A program made the position numbers and the translations under genes. A stretch of DNA of 64,000 nucleotides, from positions 1-64,000 of the forward strand of contig NZ_VCIG01000038.1 of the NCBI RefSeq assembly GCF_006345815.1. The letters run 5' to 3'. Origin of the DNA: Ochrobactrum sp. CGA5 (GTDB lineage: Bacteria; Pseudomonadota; Alphaproteobacteria; Rhizobiales; Rhizobiaceae). The notes below the pieces were generated by a model. The model did not search any database. It saw only the letters and a program-made list of their open reading frames with translations, and was not told the DNA's origin. Positions 8,665-17,482 of the stretch are shown here, in pieces. Every line of letters begins with the position of its first letter. The stretch's first letter is position 1.

Positions 8665-8699
8665 CCAAAACTCGATGAGTTTGGCTCAACGAGTTTTGG
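8665..8699. terminator. Strong hairpin between manC and otsB
   Basis: CCAAAACTCG (8665-8674), an unpaired A, TGAG, loop TTTGG, CTCA, an unpaired A and CGAGTTTTGG (8690-8699) form a 14-bp stem with one A/A mismatch. It separates the mannose genes from the trehalose genes and probably ends transcription from manC. The T-run is short and the structure is symmetrical, so either strand could use it. Confidence 0.5.
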
Positions 8700-8795
8700 C
8701 ATAAGGCAGCCTGGCGACTGGCGAGACTATGTAGCGAGTCGGAGCTGGCCGAACTTAATCGGGAACCATTCGTCGTCTCGGATGTTTGCCTTAAC

Positions 8796-9578
8796 ATGGC
8801 CAGTAAGGAACAAGACCCGGCTACCGATCGGTTCGGTATGCCGCTAATCGACTTTCAAAGATTTGCTCTTTTCTTCGACGTGGACGGAACCCTCCTTGAT
8901 ATCGCCACCAATCCAGATCGCGTTATCGTTCCCGACGGGTTGCAAAAATCACTTTCGTCCATTTCTGCGCGGCTGTCCGGCGCGATGGCGCTGGTTACAG
9001 GGCGGGCAATTGCGTTCATAGAGGAGCGCTTTCCCGATTATCATGGCCCGATAGCCGCGCTGCACGGTGCCGAGTTCCGGCACGCATCCGGGTTGGTTGA
9101 ACTGATCGAACCAGATGAGCAATTTCTGACTGCAAAGGATTTTCTGCACCAGACTGCGCTGGGGGTCAGCGGTTTTCTTGCCGAAGATAAGGGAAGCGCT
9201 GTTGCACTTCACTATCGTGCTGCACCTGAAAAAGCCGATCTGGCCCATGACCTCGTCAGCAAGGCATTGAAGCTTGCCGGACCGGAATGGGTCGTGCAGT
9301 CGGGCAAGATGGTTTTCGAGCTGCGCCCGGCGATCAGCGACAAGGGCGCGGCGTTGCGCCGTTTCATGAAGGACGTACCGTTCGCGGGCAGGACGCCGTT
9401 GGCGTTCGGTGACGATCTGACGGATTTATCGATGCTCGAAGCCGCGGACGAACTTGGTGGCACGGCTGTCGTGGTCGGTCGTGCAATCGACCGTCCGGGG
9501 GTTACACAGCTGGCCAACCCGGAAGAACTTCGCCTCTGGCTATCCCGCATCTCCGATGATGAACAGGTAACGCAATGA
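8796..9578 (+). CDS. otsB: Trehalose-6-phosphate phosphatase
   Basis: This HAD-superfamily phosphatase removes phosphate from trehalose-6-phosphate to give trehalose, an osmoprotectant. The 260 residues match the family. The nucleophile motif FFDVDGTLLDIATNP is at ~28-42, LVTGRAIAFIEERFP (motif II region) near 67, HGAEFRH near 90, and the metal-binding FGDDLTDLSMLEAAD near 205. It is followed after 13 bp by otsA, an otsB-otsA operon. No good ribosome site is seen before the ATG at 8796. The in-frame ATG at 8838 is an alternative that keeps the whole catalytic domain. Confidence 0.92.
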   Translation: MASKEQDPATDRFGMPLIDFQRFALFFDVDGTLLDIATNPDRVIVPDGLQKSLSSISARLSGAMALVTGRAIAFIEERFPDYHGPIAALHGAEFRHASGLVELIEPDEQFLTAKDFLHQTALGVSGFLAEDKGSAVALHYRAAPEKADLAHDLVSKALKLAGPEWVVQSGKMVFELRPAISDKGAALRRFMKDVPFAGRTPLAFGDDLTDLSMLEAADELGGTAVVVGRAIDRPGVTQLANPEELRLWLSRISDDEQVTQ

Positions 9579-9591
9579 AAGGATTTGATGC

Positions 9592-10989
9592 ATGGGTCGG
9601 CTGATCGTGGTCTCCAATCGTGTTCCGTTGCCCGACGAACAAGGCAAGGCCCCCGCGGGCGGATTGGCAGTAGCATTGCAGGCAGCACTCAGCGAACGCG
9701 GTGGCATATGGCTTGGTTGGTCCGGCAAGACCCTTCCAAATCGTCAGGCGCAGGAACTGGCGATCCGCGATGTGGGGCCTATTCGCTATGCGCTGCTCGA
9801 TCTCCACAAGAAGGATATCGATGAGTATTATGCAGGCTTTGCTAATCGCATGCTATGGCCGCTCTGTCATTATCGCCTTGACCTGATCGATTACACCCGC
9901 AAGGACATGGCGGGATACTTCCGGGTTAATCGTTTGTTCGCAAAGCATCTTCTGCCGATGATCGAGCCGGATGATGTGCTTTGGATTCACGACTATCATC
10001 TTATTCCTCTGGCAGCCGAACTGCGAAATCTTGGTGTCACGAACCGCATCGGCTTTTTTCTGCACATTCCCTGGCCGCCCGCCGACATTCTGTTCACCCT
10101 GCCGGTGCATGAGACGATCATGCGCGGCCTGGCATCGTACGATGTGGTGGGCTTTCAGACAGAGAACGATGTCGATAACTTCATTGGCTGCCTGCGGCGT
10201 GAAAAGATCGGCAAGCCGCTCGATGATGCCGGCTTGTTTGAAGCGTTCGGACATCAGTTTCGTGCCGAGCGCTTCGGCATTGGTATTGAGACGGCTTCCT
10301 TCGCGGAGATAGCTGAGAAGGCGCAGCGTCATTCAACCGTAAAGCGCATGCGTGAAAGCATGCTGGATCGTGATCTTATCATCGGCGTGGACCGGCTCGA
10401 TTACTCCAAGGGTATTACCAATCGCATGGAGTCTTTCGAGCACTTTCTGAGGGTCGATCCTGGCAATCGCGGCAAGGTCACCTTTCTGCAGGTCACACCG
10501 AAATCCCGCTCCGAAGTACCGGAGTACAAGGACATGCAGCGCGCGGTGGCAGAATTGGCCGGTCGGGTGAACGGCGCAAACGCTACAGTCGACTGGACGC
10601 CGATACGCTACATCAACCGTTCGTTGAACCGTGAGGTGCTGGCAGGGCTTTATCGGCTGGCGGCTGTTGGGCTGGTCACGCCGCTGCGTGACGGGATGAA
10701 CCTGGTCGCCAAGGAATATGTTGCTGCACAGAACCCCGAAAATCCCGGCGTTCTGGTGCTGTCCCGTTTTGCGGGCGCCGCGCAGGAACTCAATGGCGCA
10801 CTTCTGGTCAATCCCTATGATACTGAGGCGATGGCCCATGCCATGGCTCGCGCGCTCGCCATGCCGCTGGTGGAACGCAAGGAACGATTTGAAAACATGA
10901 TGGGTTTTCTGAACACACACGATGTCCATCGCTGGTGCGACGATTTCCTGAACCGTCTCTTCCCGCCTGATGGTACGGCTAAAACTTAA
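9592..10989 (+). CDS. otsA: Trehalose-6-phosphate synthase
   Basis: This GT20 glycosyltransferase condenses UDP-glucose and glucose-6-phosphate into trehalose-6-phosphate, the substrate of OtsB next door. The 465 residues are the usual length. VVSNRVPLPDEQGKAPAGGL (residues 4-23) is the N-terminal binding loop, followed by WIHDYHLIPLAAELR (~127) and GFFLHIPWPPADI (~146). GVDRLDYSKGI near 264 is the classic signature. The C-terminal NLVAKEYVAAQNP with the following SRFAGAAQELNGALLVNPYD is the nucleotide-sugar site. AAAGGA lies 9 bp before the start. Its end overlaps the convergent AraC-type gene by 11 bp. Confidence 0.96.
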   Translation: MGRLIVVSNRVPLPDEQGKAPAGGLAVALQAALSERGGIWLGWSGKTLPNRQAQELAIRDVGPIRYALLDLHKKDIDEYYAGFANRMLWPLCHYRLDLIDYTRKDMAGYFRVNRLFAKHLLPMIEPDDVLWIHDYHLIPLAAELRNLGVTNRIGFFLHIPWPPADILFTLPVHETIMRGLASYDVVGFQTENDVDNFIGCLRREKIGKPLDDAGLFEAFGHQFRAERFGIGIETASFAEIAEKAQRHSTVKRMRESMLDRDLIIGVDRLDYSKGITNRMESFEHFLRVDPGNRGKVTFLQVTPKSRSEVPEYKDMQRAVAELAGRVNGANATVDWTPIRYINRSLNREVLAGLYRLAAVGLVTPLRDGMNLVAKEYVAAQNPENPGVLVLSRFAGAAQELNGALLVNPYDTEAMAHAMARALAMPLVERKERFENMMGFLNTHDVHRWCDDFLNRLFPPDGTAKT

Positions 10990-12001
10990 GGATGCCAGCT
11001 TTGGCGGCCTCTTCCGCGAGATGGATTGTGTAGGAAAAAGCGGCGGGAGAGGTCGCAAGCAGAGGCGCACCAATCAGCCTGGCATCTTTGGGCGAGATAC
11101 CAAAGCGGGCCTTGAACGCTTTGGTGAATTGTGTGCCGTCATGAAAGCCGCACCGATAGGCGATTTCCTTGAATGACACGGGTTTGCCGCGCTGGCTTAC
11201 GAGAATACGATAGGCGTTATCCAGTCGCTTGTCGCGGATAACCTTGGCGACGCCACCGTCCGTTTCAAATGCGCGGTAGAGATGCGAGCGGGAAACGCGG
11301 AAATTCTGTATGATCGAATGTGGCCCGAGCAGCGGATTGGCCAGATTCTCGTCAATATAGGCAAGGATGCGCTTGCGCATCGGTAGGTTGATCGGAAGGC
11401 TTTCCACCATGCCGCCTTCTCCACCCGCGATGCTGGCGCCAAGCAGGGACATCATCGCTTCTTGCGCGGAATGGGTCTCGGTCGCGTTCAATTCTCCGCT
11501 GACCGACTGGAGCCCTCGGAGATAATCGAAGAGAAGGCGCGTGATGGGACTGCTTGCACGCATCACCAGACCATGCAGATTGCGCCAACCCACGATCTTT
11601 TCCAGTTCGTCGCGGGGGATAATCACGGTGATGCGCGAGCCGCCGGATGCGTGGCTTTCAACGGTTTGTGTCAGATCAATGATGACGATGTCGCCCTTTT
11701 TTGCTTCGACATTGACACCGTTGAAATCTCCGCGCAGATCACCGCCAGTGATAAGCTGCAGGATATACTGGTTTAGCCCACCTTGGGCGATGAGCTTCGG
11801 GGCACGTGAATAGGTTTGTGAATTGAACGAGGTGGTGCCAATCTGGATAGAACCGATGGAACGTGCGACAATTGATCCTGAGAACTGGTAATCATTGTCT
11901 TCGTCTGTGATCTCATACATGGGTTTGAGAACAGCACGCCAGAATTCATTGCGCAGCTTGTCCTCTATCATGTCGGTCGAAATTGTAGTCTCTTTATTCA
12001 T
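10979..12001 (-). CDS. AraC-family transcriptional regulator
   Basis: This 340-residue regulator has an N-terminal ligand-sensing domain of the AraC_binding_2 (FeaR-like) type, seen at residues ~40-200 (QTYSRAPKLIAQGGLNQYIL, KKGDIVIIDLTQTVESHASG). The C-terminal AraC helix-turn-helix pair is at ~235-325. SHLYRAFETDGGVAKVIRDK and SFKEIAYRCGFHDGTQFTKA are the two recognition-helix segments, and FKARFGISPKDAR is the typical end. It overlaps otsA by 11 bp, tail to tail. Its target is not indicated: it neighbours osmoprotectant genes, but the only divergent gene is the small exported protein at 12373. Effector unknown. Confidence 0.88.
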   Translation of the reverse strand: MNKETTISTDMIEDKLRNEFWRAVLKPMYEITDEDNDYQFSGSIVARSIGSIQIGTTSFNSQTYSRAPKLIAQGGLNQYILQLITGGDLRGDFNGVNVEAKKGDIVIIDLTQTVESHASGGSRITVIIPRDELEKIVGWRNLHGLVMRASSPITRLLFDYLRGLQSVSGELNATETHSAQEAMMSLLGASIAGGEGGMVESLPINLPMRKRILAYIDENLANPLLGPHSIIQNFRVSRSHLYRAFETDGGVAKVIRDKRLDNAYRILVSQRGKPVSFKEIAYRCGFHDGTQFTKAFKARFGISPKDARLIGAPLLATSPAAFSYTIHLAEEAAKAGILKF

Positions 12002-12354
12002 TTCTAACCGTTTAGCCGATGGTCATGGCGGTTGATACCAGAATGATTATGCATGAAAAATCAATAATATGTTAGCTAATTTTTCTTTCGCCAATAAATT
12101 TCGGTTGCACTCTTATGGTCTGTAATTCGATTTGTCGATACGGTCTTAGGCGTTGGGAGTATGTTCCATTCGCGCAAGGATTTACTTATATAAACATGAG
12201 TGACTTATATCTATACTGTAGCTGCGATTGACGGGCTCAAAGCCTCAACTGCGGCGACGGTATCAACGCGTCGGCTCGTCCTGTCTATGCGGTGCGTTTT
12301 ACCCTATGACAGGACGAACGCGCCCGACGAGGTTCCAACTGATATCTACGTTAT
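12002..12354. other. Intergenic region with a long inverted repeat
   Basis: This AT-rich spacer lies between the AraC-type regulator and a small exported protein, both transcribed away from it. A perfect 10-bp inverted repeat, TCGTCCTGTC (12276-12285) and GACAGGACGA (12308-12317), is flanked by further complementary bases (GTCGG / CCGAC). It lies just upstream of the small gene. It may be a cis-regulatory stem or an operator. No promoter could be assigned firmly. Confidence 0.45.
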
Positions 12355-12372
12355 GTGAAAAAGTGTTTTGAT

Positions 12373-12690
12373 ATGAGACTGTTTTTTGCCGCTTTGGCAT
12401 TTGCCCTGATCAGCTACACAAGTGTTGCGACAGCCGCCGGATTGAACGGTACCCTTGGGACCGAGTGTCGACGCATTGCAATTCAGGGGACGGGGTCTTC
12501 CGACACAGCGGTGAGGCCGTCTTGGGCTATGCCCTTGAGAAATTCACCGTCAGTTCCCGCCAGCCAAAGGTCGCAGCGCGCCATTATCTATCCGCAGGCA
12601 GTGCCGTCGCCGCAGCTTTATCGTTACGACTGCACGCCAATGCCCGCAGAACCGAATACGGTTCCGCGGGCCGATTTCAGCGGTCAGTAA
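12373..12690 (+). CDS. Small exported protein of unknown function
   Basis: The frame encodes 105 residues starting [20 protein letters not shown], a clear signal peptide with a probable cleavage after ATAA. The mature part of about 80 residues has two Cys, many Ser/Pro, and no motif I recognise. A GTG at 12355 in the same frame would add six residues; I prefer the ATG because the signal peptide then starts properly. Its end overlaps the convergent betB by 7 bp. The evidence is the signal sequence, so the gene call is moderate; a remnant of a longer gene is possible. Confidence 0.5.
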   Translation: MRLFFAALAFALISYTSVATAAGLNGTLGTECRRIAIQGTGSSDTAVRPSWAMPLRNSPSVPASQRSQRAIIYPQAVPSPQLYRYDCTPMPAEPNTVPRADFSGQ

Positions 12691-14147
12691 GGACTGTCGA
12701 CCTTGCCCATCTCCACGTAGACGGTCTTGATCTGGCTGTAATGAGCGAGTGCGGCAATGCCGTTTTCGCGCCCGATGCCGGATTGCTTGTAACCACCGAA
12801 AGGCACTTCTACCGGCGTCAGGTTGTAAGCATTGATCCAGCATGTGCCGGCTTTGATTTGGCCAATCACACGATGGCCACGTGCGATGTCTGCCGTAAAC
12901 ACGCCCGCCGCCAGGCCGAATTCTGTATTGTTGGCGCGCGCAATCACTTCATCTTCATCGGAAAATTCCAGAACGCTCATTACTGGCCCGAAGATTTCCT
13001 CGCGGGCGATGGTCATGTCGTCGTTTACATCCGTGAAGATGGTCGGCTCGATAAAGAAGCCTTTATCGAAGCCTTGTAGTTTCGGAACTCGACCGCCATA
13101 GGCGAGTGTCGCACCTTCAGCTTTTCCCTTTTCGATATAGGACAGCACCTTGTCGCGCTGGGCGCTGTTAACGAGCGGACCCATCTGGGTCGCTTCATCC
13201 AGCGGGTCGCCAATACGGATTTTCCGCGTGCGTTCGAGCAGCCGTTCTACAAAGCGCTTGTGCACGTTCTTATGAACAAAGACGCGGGTTCCGTTCGAGC
13301 AGACCTGCCCGGTCGAATAGAAGTTGCCGAGCATTGCGCCCCCAATGGCGCTTTCAAGATCGGCATCATCGAACACAATAATCGGGGATTTACCGCCAAG
13401 CTCCATAGTGACATGCTTCAGGTGCTCACCGGCCTGCGCCATGATGCGCTTGCCGGTCGGGACCGAGCCAGTAAGGGACACCTTGGCCGTCAGACGATGA
13501 TTGACGAGCGCGGCACCGACGTCGCCGAAACCCTGCACGACGTTGAACAAGCCGTCGGGGAGTCCCGCTTCTTTATAGGCCTCGGCTAAAGCCAATGCCG
13601 AAAGCGGCGTGTTTTCGGAGGGCTTGAAAATGAAGGCATTACCCATGGCGAGCGCAGGAGCGGACTTCCACGCAGCGATCTGGATTGGATAATTCCAAGC
13701 GCCGATTCCAATACAGATGCCAAGCGCTTCGCGGCGCGTGTAGGCGAACGAGCCGCCGAGTTCCACGAACTCGCCGTTGAAGCCGGAAATGATGCCGCCA
13801 AAAAACTCCAGAGCATCTGCTGCCGAAGCGGCATCTGCCACCAGCGTTTCCTGAAGCGCCTTGCCGGTGTCGAGTGTTTCAAGCTTCGACAGCTTCTTGT
13901 TCTTCTCGCGCAGGATTTCCGCTGTGCGGCGCAGGATGCGCCCGCGTTCAACAGGTTTCAGCGCAGCCCAGTCGCCTTGCGCTTTCAGCGCGGCCGCATA
14001 AGCCGCTTCGATCACATCCGGCGTGGCCGAATAGAGCCGGGCAATTTCCTCTCCGGTTGCGGGATAGATGACCGGTAAAGGCTTACCTGCCTTGTCCTCC
14101 AAGAATGCGCCGCCGATGAAATGCGAGGCTTTGGGTTGTGCTTTCAT
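12684..14147 (-). CDS. betB: Betaine aldehyde dehydrogenase
   Basis: This NAD-dependent aldehyde dehydrogenase oxidises betaine aldehyde to the osmoprotectant glycine betaine. The 487 residues match Bet[21 protein letters not shown] (~152-171) is the cofactor-binding segment. [20 protein letters not shown] (~250-269) contains the general-base Glu, and [16 protein letters not shown] (~284) carries the nucleophilic Cys. [20 protein letters not shown] near the C terminus is typical. It is the third gene of betI-betA-betB, 96 bp behind betA, and is expected to be repressed by BetI in the absence of choline. Confidence 0.96.
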   Translation of the reverse strand: MKAQPKASHFIGGAFLEDKAGKPLPVIYPATGEEIARLYSATPDVIEAAYAAALKAQGDWAALKPVERGRILRRTAEILREKNKKLSKLETLDTGKALQETLVADAASAADALEFFGGIISGFNGEFVELGGSFAYTRREALGICIGIGAWNYPIQIAAWKSAPALAMGNAFIFKPSENTPLSALALAEAYKEAGLPDGLFNVVQGFGDVGAALVNHRLTAKVSLTGSVPTGKRIMAQAGEHLKHVTMELGGKSPIIVFDDADLESAIGGAMLGNFYSTGQVCSNGTRVFVHKNVHKRFVERLLERTRKIRIGDPLDEATQMGPLVNSAQRDKVLSYIEKGKAEGATLAYGGRVPKLQGFDKGFFIEPTIFTDVNDDMTIAREEIFGPVMSVLEFSDEDEVIARANNTEFGLAAGVFTADIARGHRVIGQIKAGTCWINAYNLTPVEVPFGGYKQSGIGRENGIAALAHYSQIKTVYVEMGKVDSPY

Positions 14148-14243
14148 TGTGTGTTCCTTGTGTCAGGTAATAAGGCGGCATGCTTCTATGCGCGGGGAAC
14201 ACATATTGCCCTACTGCCTTAACGCGCTGTAGCCCTGACCGCC

Positions 14244-15899
14244 TCAGCGGTCTGATACTTGCCACCGCGGATTGATCCACGGCTCCTGATTGGAGCGCGC
14301 GAGTGGCGTGCGGCCGAGAATATGATCGGATGCCTTTTCGCCAACCATGATCGATGGGCCATTGAGATTGCCGTTGGTAATGCGCGGGAAGATGGACGAA
14401 TCCGCAACGCGCAACGCTTCAACACCGATAACCCGACATTCAGCATCCACCACCGCCATTGGATCGTCAACCGCACCCATTTTGCACGTGCCGCACGGAT
14501 GGAAGGCGCTTTCGACATGTTCTTTGATGAAATTGTCGATTTCATCGTCGCTCTGAACGTGCGCGCCAGGCTGGATTTCCGCTCCCCGATAGGGATCGAA
14601 TGCCGCCTGTCCGAAGATTTCACGGGTCAGGCGTACACAATGCCGGAAGTCAGCCCAGTCGTCTTCATGCGACATGTAGTTGAACTTGATGACAGGCTTT
14701 TCACGCGGGTTGGCCGAGCGAAGTGTCACGCTGCCGCGCGATTTCGACCGCATCGGCCCGACATGGGCCTGAAAGCCGTGCGATTGTGCCGCTGCCTTTC
14801 CGTCATAGCGGATGGCTACGGGCAGAAAGTGATACTGTATATCGGGATATTCCACACCGGCCTTGGATCGCACGAAGGCGGCGGATTCAAAATGGTTGGT
14901 CGCGCCGTGGCCGGACTTGAAGAACAACCATTCCGCCCCGATCATCGCCTTGGAGAACAGGTTCAGCTTGGAGTAGAGCGTGATCGGTTGTGTGCATTCC
15001 TGCTGGATATAAACTTCCAGATGGTCCTGCAGGTTCTGGCCGACCCCGGGGCGGTCGGCGACCACTTCAATTCCATGTTCCTTGAGCTGTGCTGCCGGTC
15101 CTATACCCGAAAGCATCAGCAGCTTCGGAGAATTGATTGAAGAAGCGGCGATGATGACCTCGCGCCGTGCGCGGATGGTCGAGAAGGTGCGCCCTGCCTC
15201 GATTTCCACGCCGACGGCACGTTTTCCTTCAAGCACGATCTTGCGTGCCAGGCCTTTGACCAGTTTGACGTTCGGGCGCTTGAGCGCCGGCTTGAGATAG
15301 GCGTTGGCCGCAGACCAGCGACGCCCATTATGGATCGTCTGCTCCATCGGGCCGAAGCCTTCCTGTTTCTCGCCATTATAGTCTTCGGTCACTTCAAAGC
15401 CGGCTTCGCGGCCTGCGTCGACAAAGGCATGGAACAGCGGATTGTCGCGCTTGCCGCGCCGGACATAAAGCGGGCCGCTGGTGCCGCGCCAGCCTTCCTG
15501 GCCGCCGCGCGAATTTTCCATGCGCTTGAAGTAGGGCAGCACATCGGCATAAGCCCAGCCCCGGGCGCCGCTTTCCGACCAATGGTCGTAGTCGCGGGCA
15601 TGGCCGCGCACATAGACCATGCCGTTGATGGAGGACGATCCGCCCAGCACCTTGCCGCGGGGCGTCACAAGGCTACGCCCGCCAATATGCGGTTCCGGTT
15701 CAGTAGAAAAGCCCCAGTCATAGGTTTCCATATTCATGGGGAAGGAGAGGGCGGCTGGCATCTGGATCAAAGGGCCAACGTCTGGAACGCCATATTCAAT
15801 GACGATCACCGAATAGCGACCGTCTTCCGACAGGCGATAGGCCATGGCCGATCCGGCGGAGCCAGAGCCGATGATGATGAAGTCCGCTTCCATACTCAT
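14244..15899 (-). CDS. betA: Choline dehydrogenase
   Basis: This FAD-containing GMC oxidoreductase, membrane-associated in the family, oxidises choline to betaine aldehyde. The 551 residues are the usual length. [20 protein letters not shown] (residues 7-26) is the dinucleotide site. [20 protein letters not shown] (~82) is GMC signature 1, and [17 protein letters not shown] (~256) is signature 2. The active-site region reads [10 protein letters not shown] near 467, and [19 protein letters not shown] lies near the end. The start overlaps the betI stop by 4 bp (ATGA), so the two are translationally coupled. Confidence 0.96.
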   Translation of the reverse strand: MSMEADFIIIGSGSAGSAMAYRLSEDGRYSVIVIEYGVPDVGPLIQMPAALSFPMNMETYDWGFSTEPEPHIGGRSLVTPRGKVLGGSSSINGMVYVRGHARDYDHWSESGARGWAYADVLPYFKRMENSRGGQEGWRGTSGPLYVRRGKRDNPLFHAFVDAGREAGFEVTEDYNGEKQEGFGPMEQTIHNGRRWSAANAYLKPALKRPNVKLVKGLARKIVLEGKRAVGVEIEAGRTFSTIRARREVIIAASSINSPKLLMLSGIGPAAQLKEHGIEVVADRPGVGQNLQDHLEVYIQQECTQPITLYSKLNLFSKAMIGAEWLFFKSGHGATNHFESAAFVRSKAGVEYPDIQYHFLPVAIRYDGKAAAQSHGFQAHVGPMRSKSRGSVTLRSANPREKPVIKFNYMSHEDDWADFRHCVRLTREIFGQAAFDPYRGAEIQPGAHVQSDDEIDNFIKEHVESAFHPCGTCKMGAVDDPMAVVDAECRVIGVEALRVADSSIFPRITNGNLNGPSIMVGEKASDHILGRTPLARSNQEPWINPRWQVSDR

Positions 15900-16492
15900 T
15901 TTTCCCCCGAAGCCTGTCTTGAAAGCTGAACTGCGATGTAATCCTCCACCAGTGCAATTGCCGAGGCTGCATCCGGTGCATCCGCACCGAGCGCGTGACG
16001 TATATAAAGACCGTCAATCATGGCACCCGCGCCCTCGGCGATGCGGCTGGCCCGTTCGCGCGTGGTCAGATGTTCAAGCGCAAAAACGAGATTCGAATGC
16101 AAGCGGCGCGCATAGATGCGCAGAAGCCGACGCGTGTCCTCCGATTGCTGTGCATGCACATAGAAGGTTAGCCAGGCGGCAACGGTTTCCGGTGCGAACT
16201 GCGATGCGGAAAAATTGACCGCGATGATGGCCGCGATACGTTCCCTCGGCGTCTCAGCCTTACCGATGGCGGCGTTGAGATCCTGTCCCAGTTCACGCAG
16301 TAGATGCCGCATGGTGGCGAGAATGAGCTTATCCTTGCCGCCGAAATAGTGATGCGCCAGCGCAGGCGAAACGCCCGCCTCATGCGCAATCTGCGCGACG
16401 GTCACGTCCAGCGAACCGCGCTGGCCGATAGTGCGAATGGCGGCGTCGATCAGCTCGCGTCGCCGCAAAGGCTCCATCCCGATCTTGGGCAT
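15896..16492 (-). CDS. betI: TetR-family repressor of choline/betaine genes
   Basis: BetI is the choline-responsive repressor of the bet operon. The 198 residues begin [21 protein letters not shown] TetR helix-turn-helix lies at ~28-50 ([28 protein letters not shown]). The C-terminal ligand-binding half has the family segments [33 protein letters not shown] and GLYIRHALG. It is first in betI-betA-betB, with ATGA overlap to betA. A perfect 8-bp inverted repeat 43 bp upstream of its start is a likely operator, so the operon is probably autoregulated. Confidence 0.95.
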   Translation of the reverse strand: MPKIGMEPLRRRELIDAAIRTIGQRGSLDVTVAQIAHEAGVSPALAHHYFGGKDKLILATMRHLLRELGQDLNAAIGKAETPRERIAAIIAVNFSASQFAPETVAAWLTFYVHAQQSEDTRRLLRIYARRLHSNLVFALEHLTTRERASRIAEGAGAMIDGLYIRHALGADAPDAASAIALVEDYIAVQLSRQASGEK

Positions 16493-16534
16493 GATTGTGG
16501 TCCGTTCTTAGCTTATTTACTGGTTAGTCTAACG

Positions 16535-16554
16535 TTGATTGACTCATCAATCAA
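16535..16554. promoter_or_regulatory. Probable BetI operator
   Basis: The palindrome TTGATTGA (16535-16542), four bases CTCA, then TCAATCAA (16547-16554), is perfect over 8 bp per arm. It sits between betI and the divergent GreB-like gene. BetI boxes of other bacteria are A/T-rich palindromes of this type. Its position fits autorepression of betI-betA-betB; it could also affect the divergent gene. Confidence 0.7.
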
Positions 16555-16656
16555 TAAAAACCGGGCATGCAAATCTTGCATTTGCCATCGTCAGAGGGGA
16601 AGGCGGCTATGACACGGAGGCTTGTCGGGAAGGTGCCAACTGCTTACATTCAGACG

Positions 16657-17127
16657 ATGAGCAGAGCCTTCACCAAAGAACAGGACGACGCGCCGACCGA
16701 TCTCGGTGAGCGTCCGGTTAGTCCACATCGCAATCTCGTCACGCCGGCAGGTCTGAAGAGGATAGAGGACGAAATCGCCCGGCTTCAGCGCGAGCTGGCA
16801 GATGCCAATGTCGCGGGTGAGCGTTCGGCGATTGCGCGTATCTCGCGTGATCTGCGCTACTGGACGGCGCGGCGCGAAAATGCCGAGCTTTCGGTTCCGG
16901 CCCCCGACAGTGATGTCGTGCGTTTCGGCATGACGGTGGAACTGGAAAATCTGGATGACGGCAAGGTTCGCCGCTGGACCATCGTGGGCGAGGACGAGGC
17001 CGACCCATCACACGGCAAGATTTCCCATGTAGCGCCCGTTGCCATTCTGTTATTCGGCAAGCCGGTTGGCGATGTCGTGAAAATCAATAATGTCGAATGG
17101 GAAATCGTGTCGCTGAAGATTGTCTAA
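16657..17127 (+). CDS. greB: GreA/GreB-family transcription elongation factor
   Basis: The protein fits the Gre family that stimulates cleavage of backtracked RNA in RNA polymerase. From 16657 it has 156 residues starting MSRAFTKEQDD, the usual GreB beginning. An N-terminal coiled coil (LVTPAGLKRIEDEIARLQRE) is followed by RISRDLRYWTARRENAEL. The C-terminal FKBP-like domain has VVRFGMTVELENLDDGKVRR, ILLFGKPVGDVVKIN and EWEIVSLKIV. An upstream in-frame ATG at 16609 has a much better ribosome site (AGGGGAAGG), so the protein may carry 16 extra residues. The stop touches the antisense toxin remnant. Confidence 0.82.
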   Translation: MSRAFTKEQDDAPTDLGERPVSPHRNLVTPAGLKRIEDEIARLQRELADANVAGERSAIARISRDLRYWTARRENAELSVPAPDSDVVRFGMTVELENLDDGKVRRWTIVGEDEADPSHGKISHVAPVAILLFGKPVGDVVKINNVEWEIVSLKIV

Positions 17128-17236
17128 TCTTCTGTCACCACCGTATGGTCACGGAAAAGCGCTGCGGCGCCGGTTTCATCGATTTCGCCGGAAGCAATGC
17201 CCATCGTGAAACTGTAAAGCAATCCATCGTCTGCGG
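17124..17236 (-). pseudogene. C-terminal remnant of a Doc/Fic-type toxin
   Basis: The minus-strand frame ending at TAG 17124-17126 reads LTADDGLLYSFTMGIASGEI and then DETGAAALFRDH. This resembles the C-terminal end of Doc (death-on-curing) toxins, where an Ala-Gly-Glu segment precedes a final 'LA.WLR.H' helix. No start and no HPFxxGNKR Fic motif precede it; only about 38 residues remain. It follows directly behind an AbrB-type antitoxin remnant, the normal antitoxin-toxin order. The family assignment rests on pattern resemblance only. Confidence 0.45.
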
Positions 17237-17419
17237 TCAGTGCATGGCCGTTGCGGCTTCCATCTGCTGCTCGAAGCTGTCGTCCACTGGCTCCAGCAAG
17301 AAGCTCTTTTGTGTCTCAATGAGCTGCAGTTTGGCTCCGGTCTGCAAGTTTTATCGTTCCAGCGCTTCCTTTGGGATGATCACGCCTTCGGAATTGCCGA
17401 TCTTGCGCAAGGTGGACAT
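17237..17419 (-). pseudogene. AbrB/SpoVT-type antitoxin pseudogene
   Basis: The frame from ATG 17419 reads MSTLRKIGNSEGVIIPKEAL, a textbook swapped-hairpin AbrB (MazE-like) DNA-binding antitoxin start. It is then interrupted by TAA at 17353-17351 (codon 23), where relatives have Leu. After the stop the same frame continues NLQTGAKLQLIETQKSF and LLEPVDDSFEQQMEAAT, ending at TGA 17239-17237. The single nonsense change and the short toxin remnant behind it indicate a decayed toxin-antitoxin module. AGGAG upstream of the start is still visible. Confidence 0.72.
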
Positions 17420-17482
17420 CCATGGCTGTTCTCCTAGTTATACGCGTGATATCACGTGGAGCACCTGTGTTGTCACCACAAG

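Noticed and set aside
9601..12000. Regulation of otsBA by the convergent AraC-type protein
   Set aside because: The genes are tail-to-tail and share no upstream region, so nothing in the sequence links them beyond proximity.
14259..15929. Two long plus-strand frames antisense to betA
   Set aside because: High-GC shadow frames; no motif and betA is unambiguous.
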